Assembly: GCA_900314795.1 (NCBI GenBank)
Contig: OMWP01000010.1
Coordinates: forward strand, 1-64,000
DNA: 64,000 bases
Origin: an uncultured Eubacteriales bacterium
GTDB lineage: Bacteria; Bacillota; Clostridia; Oscillospirales; Acutalibacteraceae
Direction of reading: 5' to 3'
The notes beneath the pieces are model-generated. The model was not told the DNA's origin. It worked only from the letters and a program-made list of their open reading frames with translations, and did no database searches. Both the position numbers and the translations under genes were made by a program. Below, in pieces: positions 50,665 through 58,167 of this stretch (position 1 is its first letter; every line of letters begins with the position of its first letter).

Positions 50665-51846
50665 TTATGATGCAAGCGCCTTTAAGAGCGCGTCAGTCTT
50701 GTCGGTATTCTCCCAGCGGACGCCAAGCTCCTCGCGACCCATATGGCCGTATGCCGCCAAGGGCGCGTATTGTGTATTCAGCAGATCGAGCGTGCGGATG
50801 ATGGACGCTGGACGCGCGTCAAACACCTTGTTGACAGCAGCGGCGATCTGCTCATTGGTATATTGCGAGGTACCAAAGGTCTCAACCATGACCGACACGG
50901 GCTTTGCCACGCCGATCGCATAGGCGAGCTGTACCTCCGCCTTCTTCGCGATACCCGCGGCTACGATGTTCTTCGCGATATAGCGCGCGAAATACGCCGC
51001 GCTGCGGTCAACCTTTGTCGGATCCTTACCCGAGAAAGCGCCGCCGCCGTGACGCGCGTAACCGCCGTAGGTATCGACGATGATCTTTCTGCCGGTCAAG
51101 CCGGAATCGCCCTCGGGACCGCCGATGACAAATCTGCCGGTCGGATTGACAAAGATCTTGGTGCTGTCATCGATCAGATTCTCGGGGATGATGGGACGGA
51201 TGACCTGCTCGATCAGGTCTCTGCGGATGGTATCGAGAGAGGTCTCCTCGTCATGCTGAGTCGACACGACAACGGTGTCCACACGCTTGGCAGTGTCGCC
51301 GTCATATTCGATGGTGACCTGTGTTTTGCCATCGGGGCGCAGGTACGGCAGGGTGCCGTCCTTACGCACCTGTGTGAGGCGCTTTGCCAGCTTATGCGAC
51401 AAGGAGATCGCCAGCGGCATGAGCTCGGGTGTTTCATCACAGGCATAGCCGAACATCATACCCTGATCGCCCGCGCCGAGCTGATTCTCAGCGGCCTCCT
51501 CACCATCCTTGAGCTCGTAGGAAGCGTTGACGCCCATCGCGATATCGGGGCTCTGCTGATCCAAAAATACATTCACATCACAGGTGTGACCGTCAAAGGT
51601 CGCCGCCTTGCTGTCATAGCCAATCTCGCAGACAGCGTCACGGATGACCTGCTCAAAATCGACATCAGCGGTCGTGGAGATCTCACCCATCACATTGATG
51701 CGGCCTGTCGTAGCCGTTGTCTCACACGCGACATGCGCGTTTTTGTCCTGCGCCAAGATCGCGTCAAGGATGGAATCGGACACACGGTCGCACACCTTAT
51801 CGGGATGACCCTCGGTGACGGATTCAGATGTAAATAAATATGACAT
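50665..51846 (-). CDS. metK: S-adenosylmethionine synthetase
   Basis: Makes SAM from methionine and ATP. The 393-residue protein starts [20 protein letters not shown] and contains [16 protein letters not shown], the P-loop-like [20 protein letters not shown] and [16 protein letters not shown], all intact. A SAM-I riboswitch with a near-consensus promoter lies upstream, giving feedback by the product. Monocistronic with a terminator. Confidence 0.97.
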   Translation of the reverse strand: MSYLFTSESVTEGHPDKVCDRVSDSILDAILAQDKNAHVACETTATTGRINVMGEISTTADVDFEQVIRDAVCEIGYDSKAATFDGHTCDVNVFLDQQSPDIAMGVNASYELKDGEEAAENQLGAGDQGMMFGYACDETPELMPLAISLSHKLAKRLTQVRKDGTLPYLRPDGKTQVTIEYDGDTAKRVDTVVVSTQHDEETSLDTIRRDLIEQVIRPIIPENLIDDSTKIFVNPTGRFVIGGPEGDSGLTGRKIIVDTYGGYARHGGGAFSGKDPTKVDRSAAYFARYIAKNIVAAGIAKKAEVQLAYAIGVAKPVSVMVETFGTSQYTNEQIAAAVNKVFDARPASIIRTLDLLNTQYAPLAAYGHMGREELGVRWENTDKTDALLKALAS

Positions 51847-51941
51847 AATCGTACCTCATTTCCATATTATACTAAACAGCACTGATCACAAATCACTGAC
51901 CACTAGTCACTGACCACTAATCACTGACCACTGATCGCTAA

Positions 51942-52070
51942 AACAAAAACTCCGCACGGGTTACCGTACGGAGCGCTTAACTCATCTTTCGGTAAACCCG
52001 CAGGATTTAGCACCTTACTCACGCAGGTTGCCGGACTTCACAGGGCCTGTCCCTCAGTCGCTCTTGATAA
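51942..52070 (-). promoter_or_regulatory. SAM-I riboswitch (S-box) upstream of metK
   Basis: Minus strand: CTTATCAAGAGCGACTGAGG then GGACAGGCCCTGTGAAGTCC and GGCAACCTGCGTGAGTAAGG, with AAATCCTGCGGG, are the conserved P1-P4 elements. The terminator CTCCGTACGGTAACCCGTGC GGAG plus TTTTTGTTTT closes it. Product-controlled transcription termination of metK. Confidence 0.95.
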
Positions 52071-52094
52071 GTGATCAGTTATTCAGCTTTCAAG

Positions 52095-52123
52095 ATTATA
52101 ATACCATCGACAGCATATGTCAA
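52095..52123 (-). promoter_or_regulatory. metK riboswitch promoter
   Basis: Minus strand: -35 TTGACA (52118-52123), 17-base spacer, -10 TATAAT (52095-52100). Perfect consensus. Confidence 0.88.
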
Positions 52124-52150
52124 GGTATTATGGTTCATTATCGCGAAAAG

Positions 52151-52444
52151 TTACGCGATCTCCTCCAGAGAACAGCCGCAATCGATAGAATGCTTGACTC
52201 TGTCCCGAACCTCAGCGCGCTTTGCGTCGTTGAAGCGGTCAACGGTACCGACAAGATAACCGGTGATACGGCGGATACGCTCGAAGGGGACGTTGTCGTA
52301 GGTGTAGCTCATATCAACATACTCACCGTCTACAGTGAAGGATACGGAGGTGATCACCTTGTCGGGATTCTTCTCCTTGAGCTGCTGTACATACGCGTTG
52401 ATTTCTGCTTTTGAAAGGCTGCCGCCTGTGACTGTTACTGTCAT
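52151..52444 (-). CDS. Stand-alone NrdD-type glycyl-radical domain protein
   Basis: A 97-residue protein. Its second half, RRITGYLVGTVDRFNDAKRA followed by EVRDRVKH, closely resembles the extreme C terminus of class III ribonucleotide reductase NrdD. The E. coli enzyme there reads RRVCGYLGSPDARPFNAGKQ then EEVKRRVKH, with the radical on the glycine of GY. The catalytic barrel and the CxxC zinc motifs are absent, and the first 55 residues look like a small alpha-beta lead-in. The start ATG at 52444 has GAGGAG six bases upstream. A probable NrdR box lies in its promoter. I infer a spare glycyl-radical domain, by analogy with GrcA for pyruvate formate-lyase. A degenerate paralogue is the alternative. 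Confidence 0.75.
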   Translation of the reverse strand: MTVTVTGGSLSKAEINAYVQQLKEKNPDKVITSVSFTVDGEYVDMSYTYDNVPFERIRRITGYLVGTVDRFNDAKRAEVRDRVKHSIDCGCSLEEIA

Positions 52445-52481
52445 AATAAACTCCTCATTTCCTAAAGATTCTTTGATTTCA

Positions 52482-52497
52482 ATACAATATATGCGGT
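52482..52497. promoter_or_regulatory. Possible second, weaker NrdR box
   Basis: ATACAATATATGCGGT matches 12 of 16 positions of the NrdR box pattern ACACAATATATTGTGT. Its centre is 53 bases (five helical turns) from the strong box upstream. Confidence 0.4.
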
Positions 52498-52528
52498 GTA
52501 AACACACTTTATCTTGATTGCAATTAGA

Positions 52529-52557
52529 ATAATAGCACAATATATTGTGGTTTGCAA
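52529..52557 (-). promoter_or_regulatory. Promoter with an NrdR-box-like palindrome in the spacer
   Basis: Minus strand: -35 TTGCAA (52552-52557), 17-base spacer, -10 TATTAT (52529-52534). The spacer holds the perfect 14-base palindrome CACAATATATTGTG (52536-52549), which matches the core of the NrdR operator. A repressor bound here would cover the promoter. Confidence 0.75.
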
Positions 52558-52893
52558 GTAACAAAAGGGTATTTTTCAGTTACAAAGTTTTAACATATTT
52601 TGTACTTTCTCCCGATAGGGGCGCTATATATAGTATTGTACAGCATAAACGTATATTTATAATGCGTATAGAGAATAATAAAATATAAATATATATTCAC
52701 ACACAATCGTTAATTATGAAATGAATATCCCCGTTACAAGCAACAGGCGATTCAACCTTTTTATTGGTTGAGATTGCCACAGGGCGCAATTCAGATCGTC
52801 ATTACGAGGAGGAACCTCGTTCCGGCGCGGCAATCTCAGCCTTAACGATTGCGCCCTTCGCAATGACAAATCATGATTCAGGGAGGGATCACA
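52558..52893. other. AT-rich non-coding stretch with an inverted family A repeat pair
   Basis: 52560-52740 is AT-rich with no recognisable gene or RNA. From 52764 to 52869 two family A copies face each other (GGTTGAGATTGCCACAGGGC ... and GGCGCGGCAATCTCAGCC ... TTCGCAATGACAA). Confidence 0.6.
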
Positions 52894-53016
52894 ATGATCG
52901 GATTCATCATCGGGCTGATGCTCGGCGGCTTCTTCGGCGTTGCGCTTATGGCGCTGATGCAGATTGCCTCAGACGCGGATGACAGGGCGGGAATACGCAG
53001 CAAACAGAATCATTGA
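52894..53016 (+). CDS. DUF3789-type single-pass small membrane protein
   Basis: A 40-residue microprotein. It has one hydrophobic helix with glycine-rich face, MIGFIIGLMLGGFFGVALMA, then a short charged tail SDADDRAGIRSKQNH. GGGAGG lies seven bases before the ATG and a hairpin terminator follows the stop. Very similar short proteins, described as DUF3789, are common in gut Clostridia and often linked to mobile elements. The function is unknown. It is well supported as a gene by the RBS and terminator. Confidence 0.75.
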   Translation: MIGFIIGLMLGGFFGVALMALMQIASDADDRAGIRSKQNH

Positions 53017-53024
53017 ACAGCAAA

Positions 53025-53059
53025 GGAGCAGCCCGGCCGGACTGCTCCTGATTATTATT
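53025..53059 (+). terminator. Terminator after the DUF3789-type gene
   Basis: GGAGCAG / CTGCTCC stem with a GC-rich inner part, then TGATTATTATT. Confidence 0.65.
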
Positions 53060-53105
53060 CGACTGTGATTGCCACATCCCCTAACGGAGATTCGCAATGA
53101 TAGGA

Positions 53106-54005
53106 TTATTTATCCGTCACCATTTCCTTGACGGAGGTGGCGAGGGACGCGATGTTCTGCATATCGGAGGGGATGATCAGCTTGGTTGCCTGACCGTCGG
53201 CCACCTTCTGCAGGGCTTCAAGCGATTTGAGCTCGATGACCTTCTCGCTCGGGTTTGCTTCACTGAGCATGCGCAGGGAGTCGGCATATGCCTTTTGAAC
53301 CGCTAAGATCGCCTGTGCTTCACCTTCTGCCTCACGGATCTTACTTTCCTTGACGGCGTCTGCCTTGAGGATCGCGGATTCCTTTAAGCCTTCGGCAACG
53401 AGGATCTGGGAGCGCTTCTCACCCTCTGCATCGAGGATGCGGGCACGGCGCTCACGCTCCGCCTTCATCTGCTTCTCCATGGCATCCTGGATCTCACGCG
53501 GAGGCAGGATGTTCTTGAGCTCAACGCGGATCACGCGGATGCCCCACGCGTCGGTGGCTTCATCGAGGATGATACGGATCTTGTCGTTGATGGTGTCGCG
53601 CGAGGTCAGGGTGGAGTCGAGCTCCAGGTCACCGATGATGTTGCGCAGGGTGGTGGCGGTCAGGTTCTCGATCGCACTGAGCGGACGTTCTACACCGTAG
53701 GTATAGAGCTTGGGATCGGTGATCTCAAAATACACGACGGTGTCGATCTGCATGGTGACGTTATCGCGGGTGATAACCGGCTGGGGCGGGAAATCCACGA
53801 CCTGCTCCTTGAGCGATACACGCTTGGAGATCCTGTCGATGAACGGCACCTTCAAGTGCAGACCCGTGCCCCATGTCTGATGATACGCGCCGAGACGCTC
53901 GATGACAAAGGCGTGCGCCTGGGGAACGATCTTGATGTTGCGCGCGATGATGATGATCACAGCCAGTGCGATCACAGCAAGGACGATGAATGATACGATT
54001 GACAT
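53106..54005 (-). CDS. SPFH/Band 7 membrane protein (QmcA/stomatin-like)
   Basis: Membrane-anchored scaffold protein of 299 residues. An N-terminal helix (residues 4-22) is followed by a Band 7 domain (KIVPQAHAFVIERLGAYHQT, KVPFIDRISKRVSLKEQVVD, TATTLRNIIGDLELD) and a coiled-coil region rich in Ala, Glu and Arg (about 180-255). No protease domain. It is encoded directly after an NfeD gene, the typical stomatin-NfeD operon, thought to organise membrane microdomains. Confidence 0.92.
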   Translation of the reverse strand: MSIVSFIVLAVIALAVIIIIARNIKIVPQAHAFVIERLGAYHQTWGTGLHLKVPFIDRISKRVSLKEQVVDFPPQPVITRDNVTMQIDTVVYFEITDPKLYTYGVERPLSAIENLTATTLRNIIGDLELDSTLTSRDTINDKIRIILDEATDAWGIRVIRVELKNILPPREIQDAMEKQMKAERERRARILDAEGEKRSQILVAEGLKESAILKADAVKESKIREAEGEAQAILAVQKAYADSLRMLSEANPSEKVIELKSLEALQKVADGQATKLIIPSDMQNIASLATSVKEMVTDK

Positions 54006-54065
54006 GATACTTTCCTTTCTCCATGATACATGGATATATAGTTCTTATTTCTTATTTCTTATTTC

Positions 54066-54503
54066 TTAGCTCTTAGTTATACTGACGATCAGCTTGACGC
54101 CCTCGATCGCGGTGACGGTGACATCCTCGCCCTCTTTGATCGGCTGACCGTCCGCACTGCGTGCCGTCCACTTCTCGTTATCGACCTTGACCAGTCCCTT
54201 GGCACGGGCGTTGTCGATATCCTGCAGGACGATGCCGTGCTTGCCGATATAGCGGTCGGCGTTGGTGGCCTCCGGGCGTTTTTGCTTCATCCGTTTGACG
54301 ATCGGTCGGGTCACCGCGAGAGCGATCGCCGTCACGACGACGAACACGATCAACTGTATCGTTAGTTTATCCGTGAACAGCGAGGTGATACATGCCGCCA
54401 CGCCGCCGATCGCGAACCATAACGATACCAGCTGGACGGTACACGCCTCCAGCACGCCCATCACGATCGCGATCACCAGCCATATGATTGTCATTGTACT
54501 CAT
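54066..54503 (-). CDS. NfeD-family membrane protein
   Basis: Short NfeD (NfeD1b) of 145 residues: about three helices in the first 80 residues, then a soluble OB-fold domain (IGKHGIVLQDIDNARAKGLV, KVDNEKWTARSADG, IKEGEDVTVTAIEGVKLIV). Partner of the SPFH protein 60 bases downstream in the same transcript. No ClpP-like protease domain. Confidence 0.92.
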   Translation of the reverse strand: MSTMTIIWLVIAIVMGVLEACTVQLVSLWFAIGGVAACITSLFTDKLTIQLIVFVVVTAIALAVTRPIVKRMKQKRPEATNADRYIGKHGIVLQDIDNARAKGLVKVDNEKWTARSADGQPIKEGEDVTVTAIEGVKLIVSITKS

Positions 54504-54621
54504 AGTCTACCTCCAATAGAAGAATCCGAACGGGGGTCAGCACAGGAACCGACGCCTGCGATGGATCGGGATAAAGAGCGGAATCGGGATAGTACGCCCG
54601 CGGCGAAAGGGTCGAAACAAA

Positions 54622-54933
54622 TTAAACATCATGATCCTTGAATAACGCCTCCTTATTCTCCTCTGCCTTTTCAACAGGGGCATTCTGTCTGTCGGCACGT
54701 TTCGCGACGAAGAACGAGATCATCAGCCCGATGAATACGGGGATGAAGATGACCATCATCAGTCGGTTGCCCGTAAAGATCGAGATCATCATCAGCACGA
54801 AGGTGATCACACTCAGCACCGCGCTGACGGTTGTAAAAGTGGATTTCTTCTGTGACCCGAACACGTCCTTGATCTGGTTGGCGTTGGCTGCTACGGGTCT
54901 GTTCTTCATAAAATCGGTTTGATTGTTTTCCAT
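54622..54933 (-). CDS. Small two-helix membrane protein
   Basis: Unrecognised 103-residue protein. A hydrophilic N terminus (ENNQTDFMKNRPVAANANQI) is followed by two membrane helices (about 38-58 and 62-80) and a charged C-terminal tail (KRADRQNAPVEKAEENKEAL). The ATG at 54933 has AAGGTGAGG directly upstream and follows the DUF1836 gene by five bases, so the two form an operon. Function unknown. Confidence 0.7.
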   Translation of the reverse strand: MENNQTDFMKNRPVAANANQIKDVFGSQKKSTFTTVSAVLSVITFVLMMISIFTGNRLMMVIFIPVFIGLMISFFVAKRADRQNAPVEKAEENKEALFKDHDV

Positions 54934-54938
54934 GATCC

Positions 54939-55490
54939 TCACCTTGATTGCGGCAAATCACCGATCTGCTGTGCGTACAACGCATCTGCGGATCGCTTAT
55001 ATTGATTTGCCATATATGTGGTTGCCATCACTGTCAACGCCGTAGTCAGCTTTGCGGAATCAGTGGTCTTGACGCTGTTATCGAGGAACACCGCGACTCT
55101 CTGCCCTATTTGATCGGGCGGGGTAAGCTTTTCAGATAGCTCCTGCGCGATATCACAGAACAGGTCATACAACGCCTCTTCCGTAATGATATCATCGCTC
55201 TCATCATCGGCGTCGCCGTTGACATAGCGGAGCAGTTCACCGACGCGATCGATCTGCATACTCTCTCTAAGCTGAGCGATCAGCAGGATGCGCGCCAAGT
55301 GGCGTTCACGATACTTCTTCCCCACCGGATGCGGTACATAACCGCGCTTGATCCAGTTCTGGATCGTTGACGGCTCCAGCGCGCTCAATGTGCAGACCTG
55401 GCTGAGTGTCAGTCCGTCTGTCGCACGGATCAGCGGCAGGTATTCCGCAATTCTGCACGGTTGTCGGTCATTTGGATTATCTATCATCAC
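54939..55490 (-). CDS. DUF1836 helix-turn-helix protein
   Basis: A 183-residue protein of the DUF1836 family, which begins with a MerR-like helix-turn-helix: LTLSQVCTLSALEPSTIQNW then IKRGYVPHPVGKKYRERHLA at about residues 27-68. The rest is helical (LARILLIAQLRESMQIDRVG) with an acidic loop. Presumed transcription regulator; no ligand or target known. First gene of a pair with the small membrane protein. Confidence 0.82.
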   Translation of the reverse strand: MMIDNPNDRQPCRIAEYLPLIRATDGLTLSQVCTLSALEPSTIQNWIKRGYVPHPVGKKYRERHLARILLIAQLRESMQIDRVGELLRYVNGDADDESDDIITEEALYDLFCDIAQELSEKLTPPDQIGQRVAVFLDNSVKTTDSAKLTTALTVMATTYMANQYKRSADALYAQQIGDLPQSR

Positions 55491-55883
55491 GCGACCTCCT
55501 TATTGGGTTTGTTTGATTATATCACAGGTTCATGTGACTGTCAATAGTTTTCATAAGATTATTTTAGGAAATTTTTGGTTGTATTTGTTGAGATTGCCAC
55601 ACCGCCTGACGGCGATTCGCAATGACATTTGATTGAGGTTGAGAGCAACACAGCTTTTAGCAACCCTCAGTCTGCTTCGCAGACAGCTCCCTTAGGAAAG
55701 GGAGCCTTTTGACCCCTCGCAATGACAATTTTGAATCAACTGCCCCATCGCAAACACGAAAGCGTCCGCCGAACACTTAACCCTCGCACAAATCTGACGG
55801 CGCATTTGACTCTTCAAAACCAATCACTGACCACTGAACACTAATAAAAGAAAAGCCCGCCAATCATGACGGGCATTGTACGT
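55491..55883. other. Non-coding stretch with repeats of families A, C and TCAGTGG
   Basis: Family A copy at about 55586-55626, family C palindrome CCCTCAGTCTGCTTCGCAGA...GGGAGCC at 55663-55707, a partial family A copy after it, a short TCAGTGG-like run near 55823, then the lipoprotein terminator. No gene seen. Confidence 0.65.
55845..55874 (-). terminator. Terminator after the DUF4854 lipoprotein
   Basis: Minus-strand stem GCCCGTC / GGCGGGC followed by TTTTCTTTT. Confidence 0.8.
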
Positions 55884-56387
55884 TTATTCAAAAGTTCTCT
55901 CGGTGATGACAGCGTTATCGCCGTTGCGGTAGACGACCTTTACCTTGGGATTCTCAACATCAACATAGGTTTTAAGCGTGCCGGCAACAGAGGTAAAGGT
56001 GGAACCCTTTTCCTCCAGCGCCTTATCCAGTCCGGATTTGAGCTCGGCAACATCGTTCTCATCATAAGTCTTTGTAAAGCTGTAATCATAGACCAGCGTA
56101 TCATCGCCTTCCGCATAGACCGACATTTGCATATCATCGGTCTTGTTGGATTCGATGGTGGAGTTAATCTGCGACTGCACCTCGGGTGTATCCAGGTATT
56201 CTTTAACGGTCGCGTATGTCTTACCGGATGTCTTGGCGTCGGCTTCAGCAGCCCGGGTCGCTTCAAGGGGCGTTGCGGCGGATGACGCTGAATCGGAAGT
56301 GGCGCCGGGATCATTCTGCTTCTTTGAGCACGCCGCCAAACCGACGCAGAAGAGCGCGATCAGCAATACACAAACAATTCTTTTCAT
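55884..56387 (-). CDS. Lipoprotein, DUF4854-like
   Basis: Exported lipoprotein of 167 residues. The signal peptide ends in the lipobox VGLAAC (lipidated Cys at residue 20). A Ser/Ala-rich linker leads to a domain of about 110 residues with the pattern YATVKEYLDTPEVQSQINST ... ETFTYDYSFTKTYD-like (DTLVYDYSFTKTYDENDV) ... VKVVYRNGDNAVITERTFE, as in the DUF4854 lipoproteins of Clostridia. Function unknown. Monocistronic. Confidence 0.75.
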   Translation of the reverse strand: MKRIVCVLLIALFCVGLAACSKKQNDPGATSDSASSAATPLEATRAAEADAKTSGKTYATVKEYLDTPEVQSQINSTIESNKTDDMQMSVYAEGDDTLVYDYSFTKTYDENDVAELKSGLDKALEEKGSTFTSVAGTLKTYVDVENPKVKVVYRNGDNAVITERTFE

Positions 56388-56471
56388 GGGTAGCCTCCAT
56401 TTATTTCATTGTTTTACGTCCATAGTCTAACACAAACGATCTGTTTATGCAAGCTCTTGACCGAAATAACC

Positions 56472-57362
56472 CTATTGATAATCAAATCCGCTGTTCTCCC
56501 CTATCGGCTGATCCAGCAGCTCGGGGTGAGCGCAGATATAATGGATCAGTTTCAGACTGCGGGCAAAGTAGAAGCCGTCGCCGATCCGCTCATCGAGCGT
56601 CGCGCCGATATCGCAAACCTTGCGGATCTCTTTTGAGCCGTCGGGCATGAGGCGTTCTTCGTCATGGATCGTACCGATGGTGACCATGATGCTGTTGGTG
56701 CCGTAGTTGTTGAGATGATGATAGACGGCGGGGCACTTGATCGATCCGAGGTTAGAGAGCAGGACGGTCGCATAGTGCGGATCGCCCTCGGTCAGCGCCG
56801 CGGGATTCTTGCCCCAGAAATCGAGCCATCGCACGAGCTTGCAGATCAGCATGACGATCGGACGAGGGAATGCCGCTACCTTGTCGAGCAGTTCATCAAC
56901 GCCCGCTTTTTTATTGCCGCGTGAACGAACCTTTTTGACCTTGTTGACGACCATCTGACTGACGTTGTCAACGGTGTCGGTATCCTTGGGGACAAAGAAC
57001 AGGAGCGCTTCCTCCGCATGATCCTCAAATGCCAGCTTCGCGACAAATGCCACGCTGATATCAAAGCGCTCATACATGCGCCGTCCCTGCACAAAGCGGT
57101 TCATCAGGGGGCGTTCTCTGACCATCTTGGCAACCGCCGCGATCACACAGTGGAAGAAGGTGGTTTTCAGATCGGGGTGCTCGAGGTTCTTTTGCTCGAC
57201 GAACTTTACCATTTCGGTGACGTCGATCGTATCGTGCAGATACACCTCGCTGTCGGTGCGCTTCGGCCACAGGCTCGCGATGATCGTCTGCATACCGGTC
57301 GCCTTAACGCGTCTGCCGTCGCGGCGATCGCCCCATTTTCTCTTATATTTTGTCCTTGCCAT
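56472..57362 (-). CDS. Stand-alone 2-oxoacid dehydrogenase E2-like acyltransferase domain
   Basis: A 296-residue protein with the chloramphenicol acetyltransferase / E2 catalytic fold and no lipoyl or subunit-binding domain. The front half has FFHCVIAAVAKMVRERPLMN and the back half LLSNLGSIKCPAVYHHLNNY and TIGTIHDE. Where E2 enzymes have DHRxxDG the sequence reads LDERIGDGFYFARS, so the catalytic His is Glu while the DG is kept. Activity as a CoA acyltransferase is therefore doubtful or of a different kind. It is the third gene of an operon with an acyl-CoA ligase and an MBL hydrolase. Confidence 0.72.
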   Translation of the reverse strand: MARTKYKRKWGDRRDGRRVKATGMQTIIASLWPKRTDSEVYLHDTIDVTEMVKFVEQKNLEHPDLKTTFFHCVIAAVAKMVRERPLMNRFVQGRRMYERFDISVAFVAKLAFEDHAEEALLFFVPKDTDTVDNVSQMVVNKVKKVRSRGNKKAGVDELLDKVAAFPRPIVMLICKLVRWLDFWGKNPAALTEGDPHYATVLLSNLGSIKCPAVYHHLNNYGTNSIMVTIGTIHDEERLMPDGSKEIRKVCDIGATLDERIGDGFYFARSLKLIHYICAHPELLDQPIGENSGFDYQ

Positions 57363-57387
57363 AATTTGCTTCCTCTTTTAAACTATC

Positions 57388-58167
57388 TTATATCTCATAA
57401 GTCTTTCCGCGCTTCAACGCCGCGGCGGGGATGCCGTGACGCAGCAGCCTTGCGGTAAAGTTCACCGTATCGACATGGGACGACATCGGCGGGAAGGTGT
57501 TGTCATAATGATCGAGATAGACCCTCTTCGGTTGGAGCCTGTTGATGATCGGCACCACCGTGCGGGCGGGGTTGGAAGTCCCCTGGAACGGCAGGATCAA
57601 CACATCGGCGCCGGTCGGATACACGGTATCGAGATCGAGCCCCATACTGCCCAAAAGCTGGATGCGCTTGCCCTCGGCTTCGATCTCATAAAAGAGCGTC
57701 TCACCGTTCTCCGCGTAAATGCGGTTGAGCTTAACCAGCTCCATCAGCCGCTTGAGATGGAAAAAGGAATCCGGCTTGAGCAGGGTTTTCAGTATGATGC
57801 CAAGATCGAAACGACAGTGTTTGCCCTGAAAAACGCGGATGGTAAAGCTGCCGAGCCTAAAGGTCGCGCCGGGGATGATCACACGGAGCTGTTCGCGTTC
57901 CATGCTGCGCTTCATCAGGGTTTTACAGGGCGCACTCGTGGCGTAGATCAGCGTATCGGAATCCTTGTACAATCGCGGGATATCAATGATATGATCAAAA
58001 TGGCCGTGGGTCACCAAAACGGAATCCGCGGTACGGTATTTGATGGCGTGCAGTTTTCTGCGGCAGGTGGTCTCATGCAGCGGGATGGTCAAAAAGGGAT
58101 CGAAAGCGATCCGATAACCGTCGGACTCGAGCAGGATCGATGCGGTTCCGTGCCAACTCAGTTTCAT
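57388..58167 (-). CDS. MBL-fold metallo-hydrolase (UlaG/RomA-like)
   Basis: Cytoplasmic hydrolase of 259 residues in the metallo-beta-lactamase superfamily. It begins MKLSWHGTASILLESDGYRI and carries VTHGHFDHI (HxHxDH-type zinc motif). A second His-containing block is GKHCRFDLG, and VYLDHYDNTFPP is near the C terminus. So the metal site looks complete. The start overlaps the ligase stop by four bases. The substrate may be an ester or thioester, judging only from its neighbours. Confidence 0.82.
   Translation of the reverse strand: MKLSWHGTASILLESDGYRIAFDPFLTIPLHETTCRRKLHAIKYRTADSVLVTHGHFDHIIDIPRLYKDSDTLIYATSAPCKTLMKRSMEREQLRVIIPGATFRLGSFTIRVFQGKHCRFDLGIILKTLLKPDSFFHLKRLMELVKLNRIYAENGETLFYEIEAEGKRIQLLGSMGLDLDTVYPTGADVLILPFQGTSNPARTVVPIINRLQPKRVYLDHYDNTFPPMSSHVDTVNFTARLLRHGIPAAALKRGKTYEI

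Noticed and set aside
50743-51837. 364-codon plus-strand frame
   Set aside because: Antisense to metK; no family resemblance.
52028-52414. 128-codon plus-strand frame
   Set aside because: It crosses the SAM riboswitch and the antisense of the NrdD-like gene.
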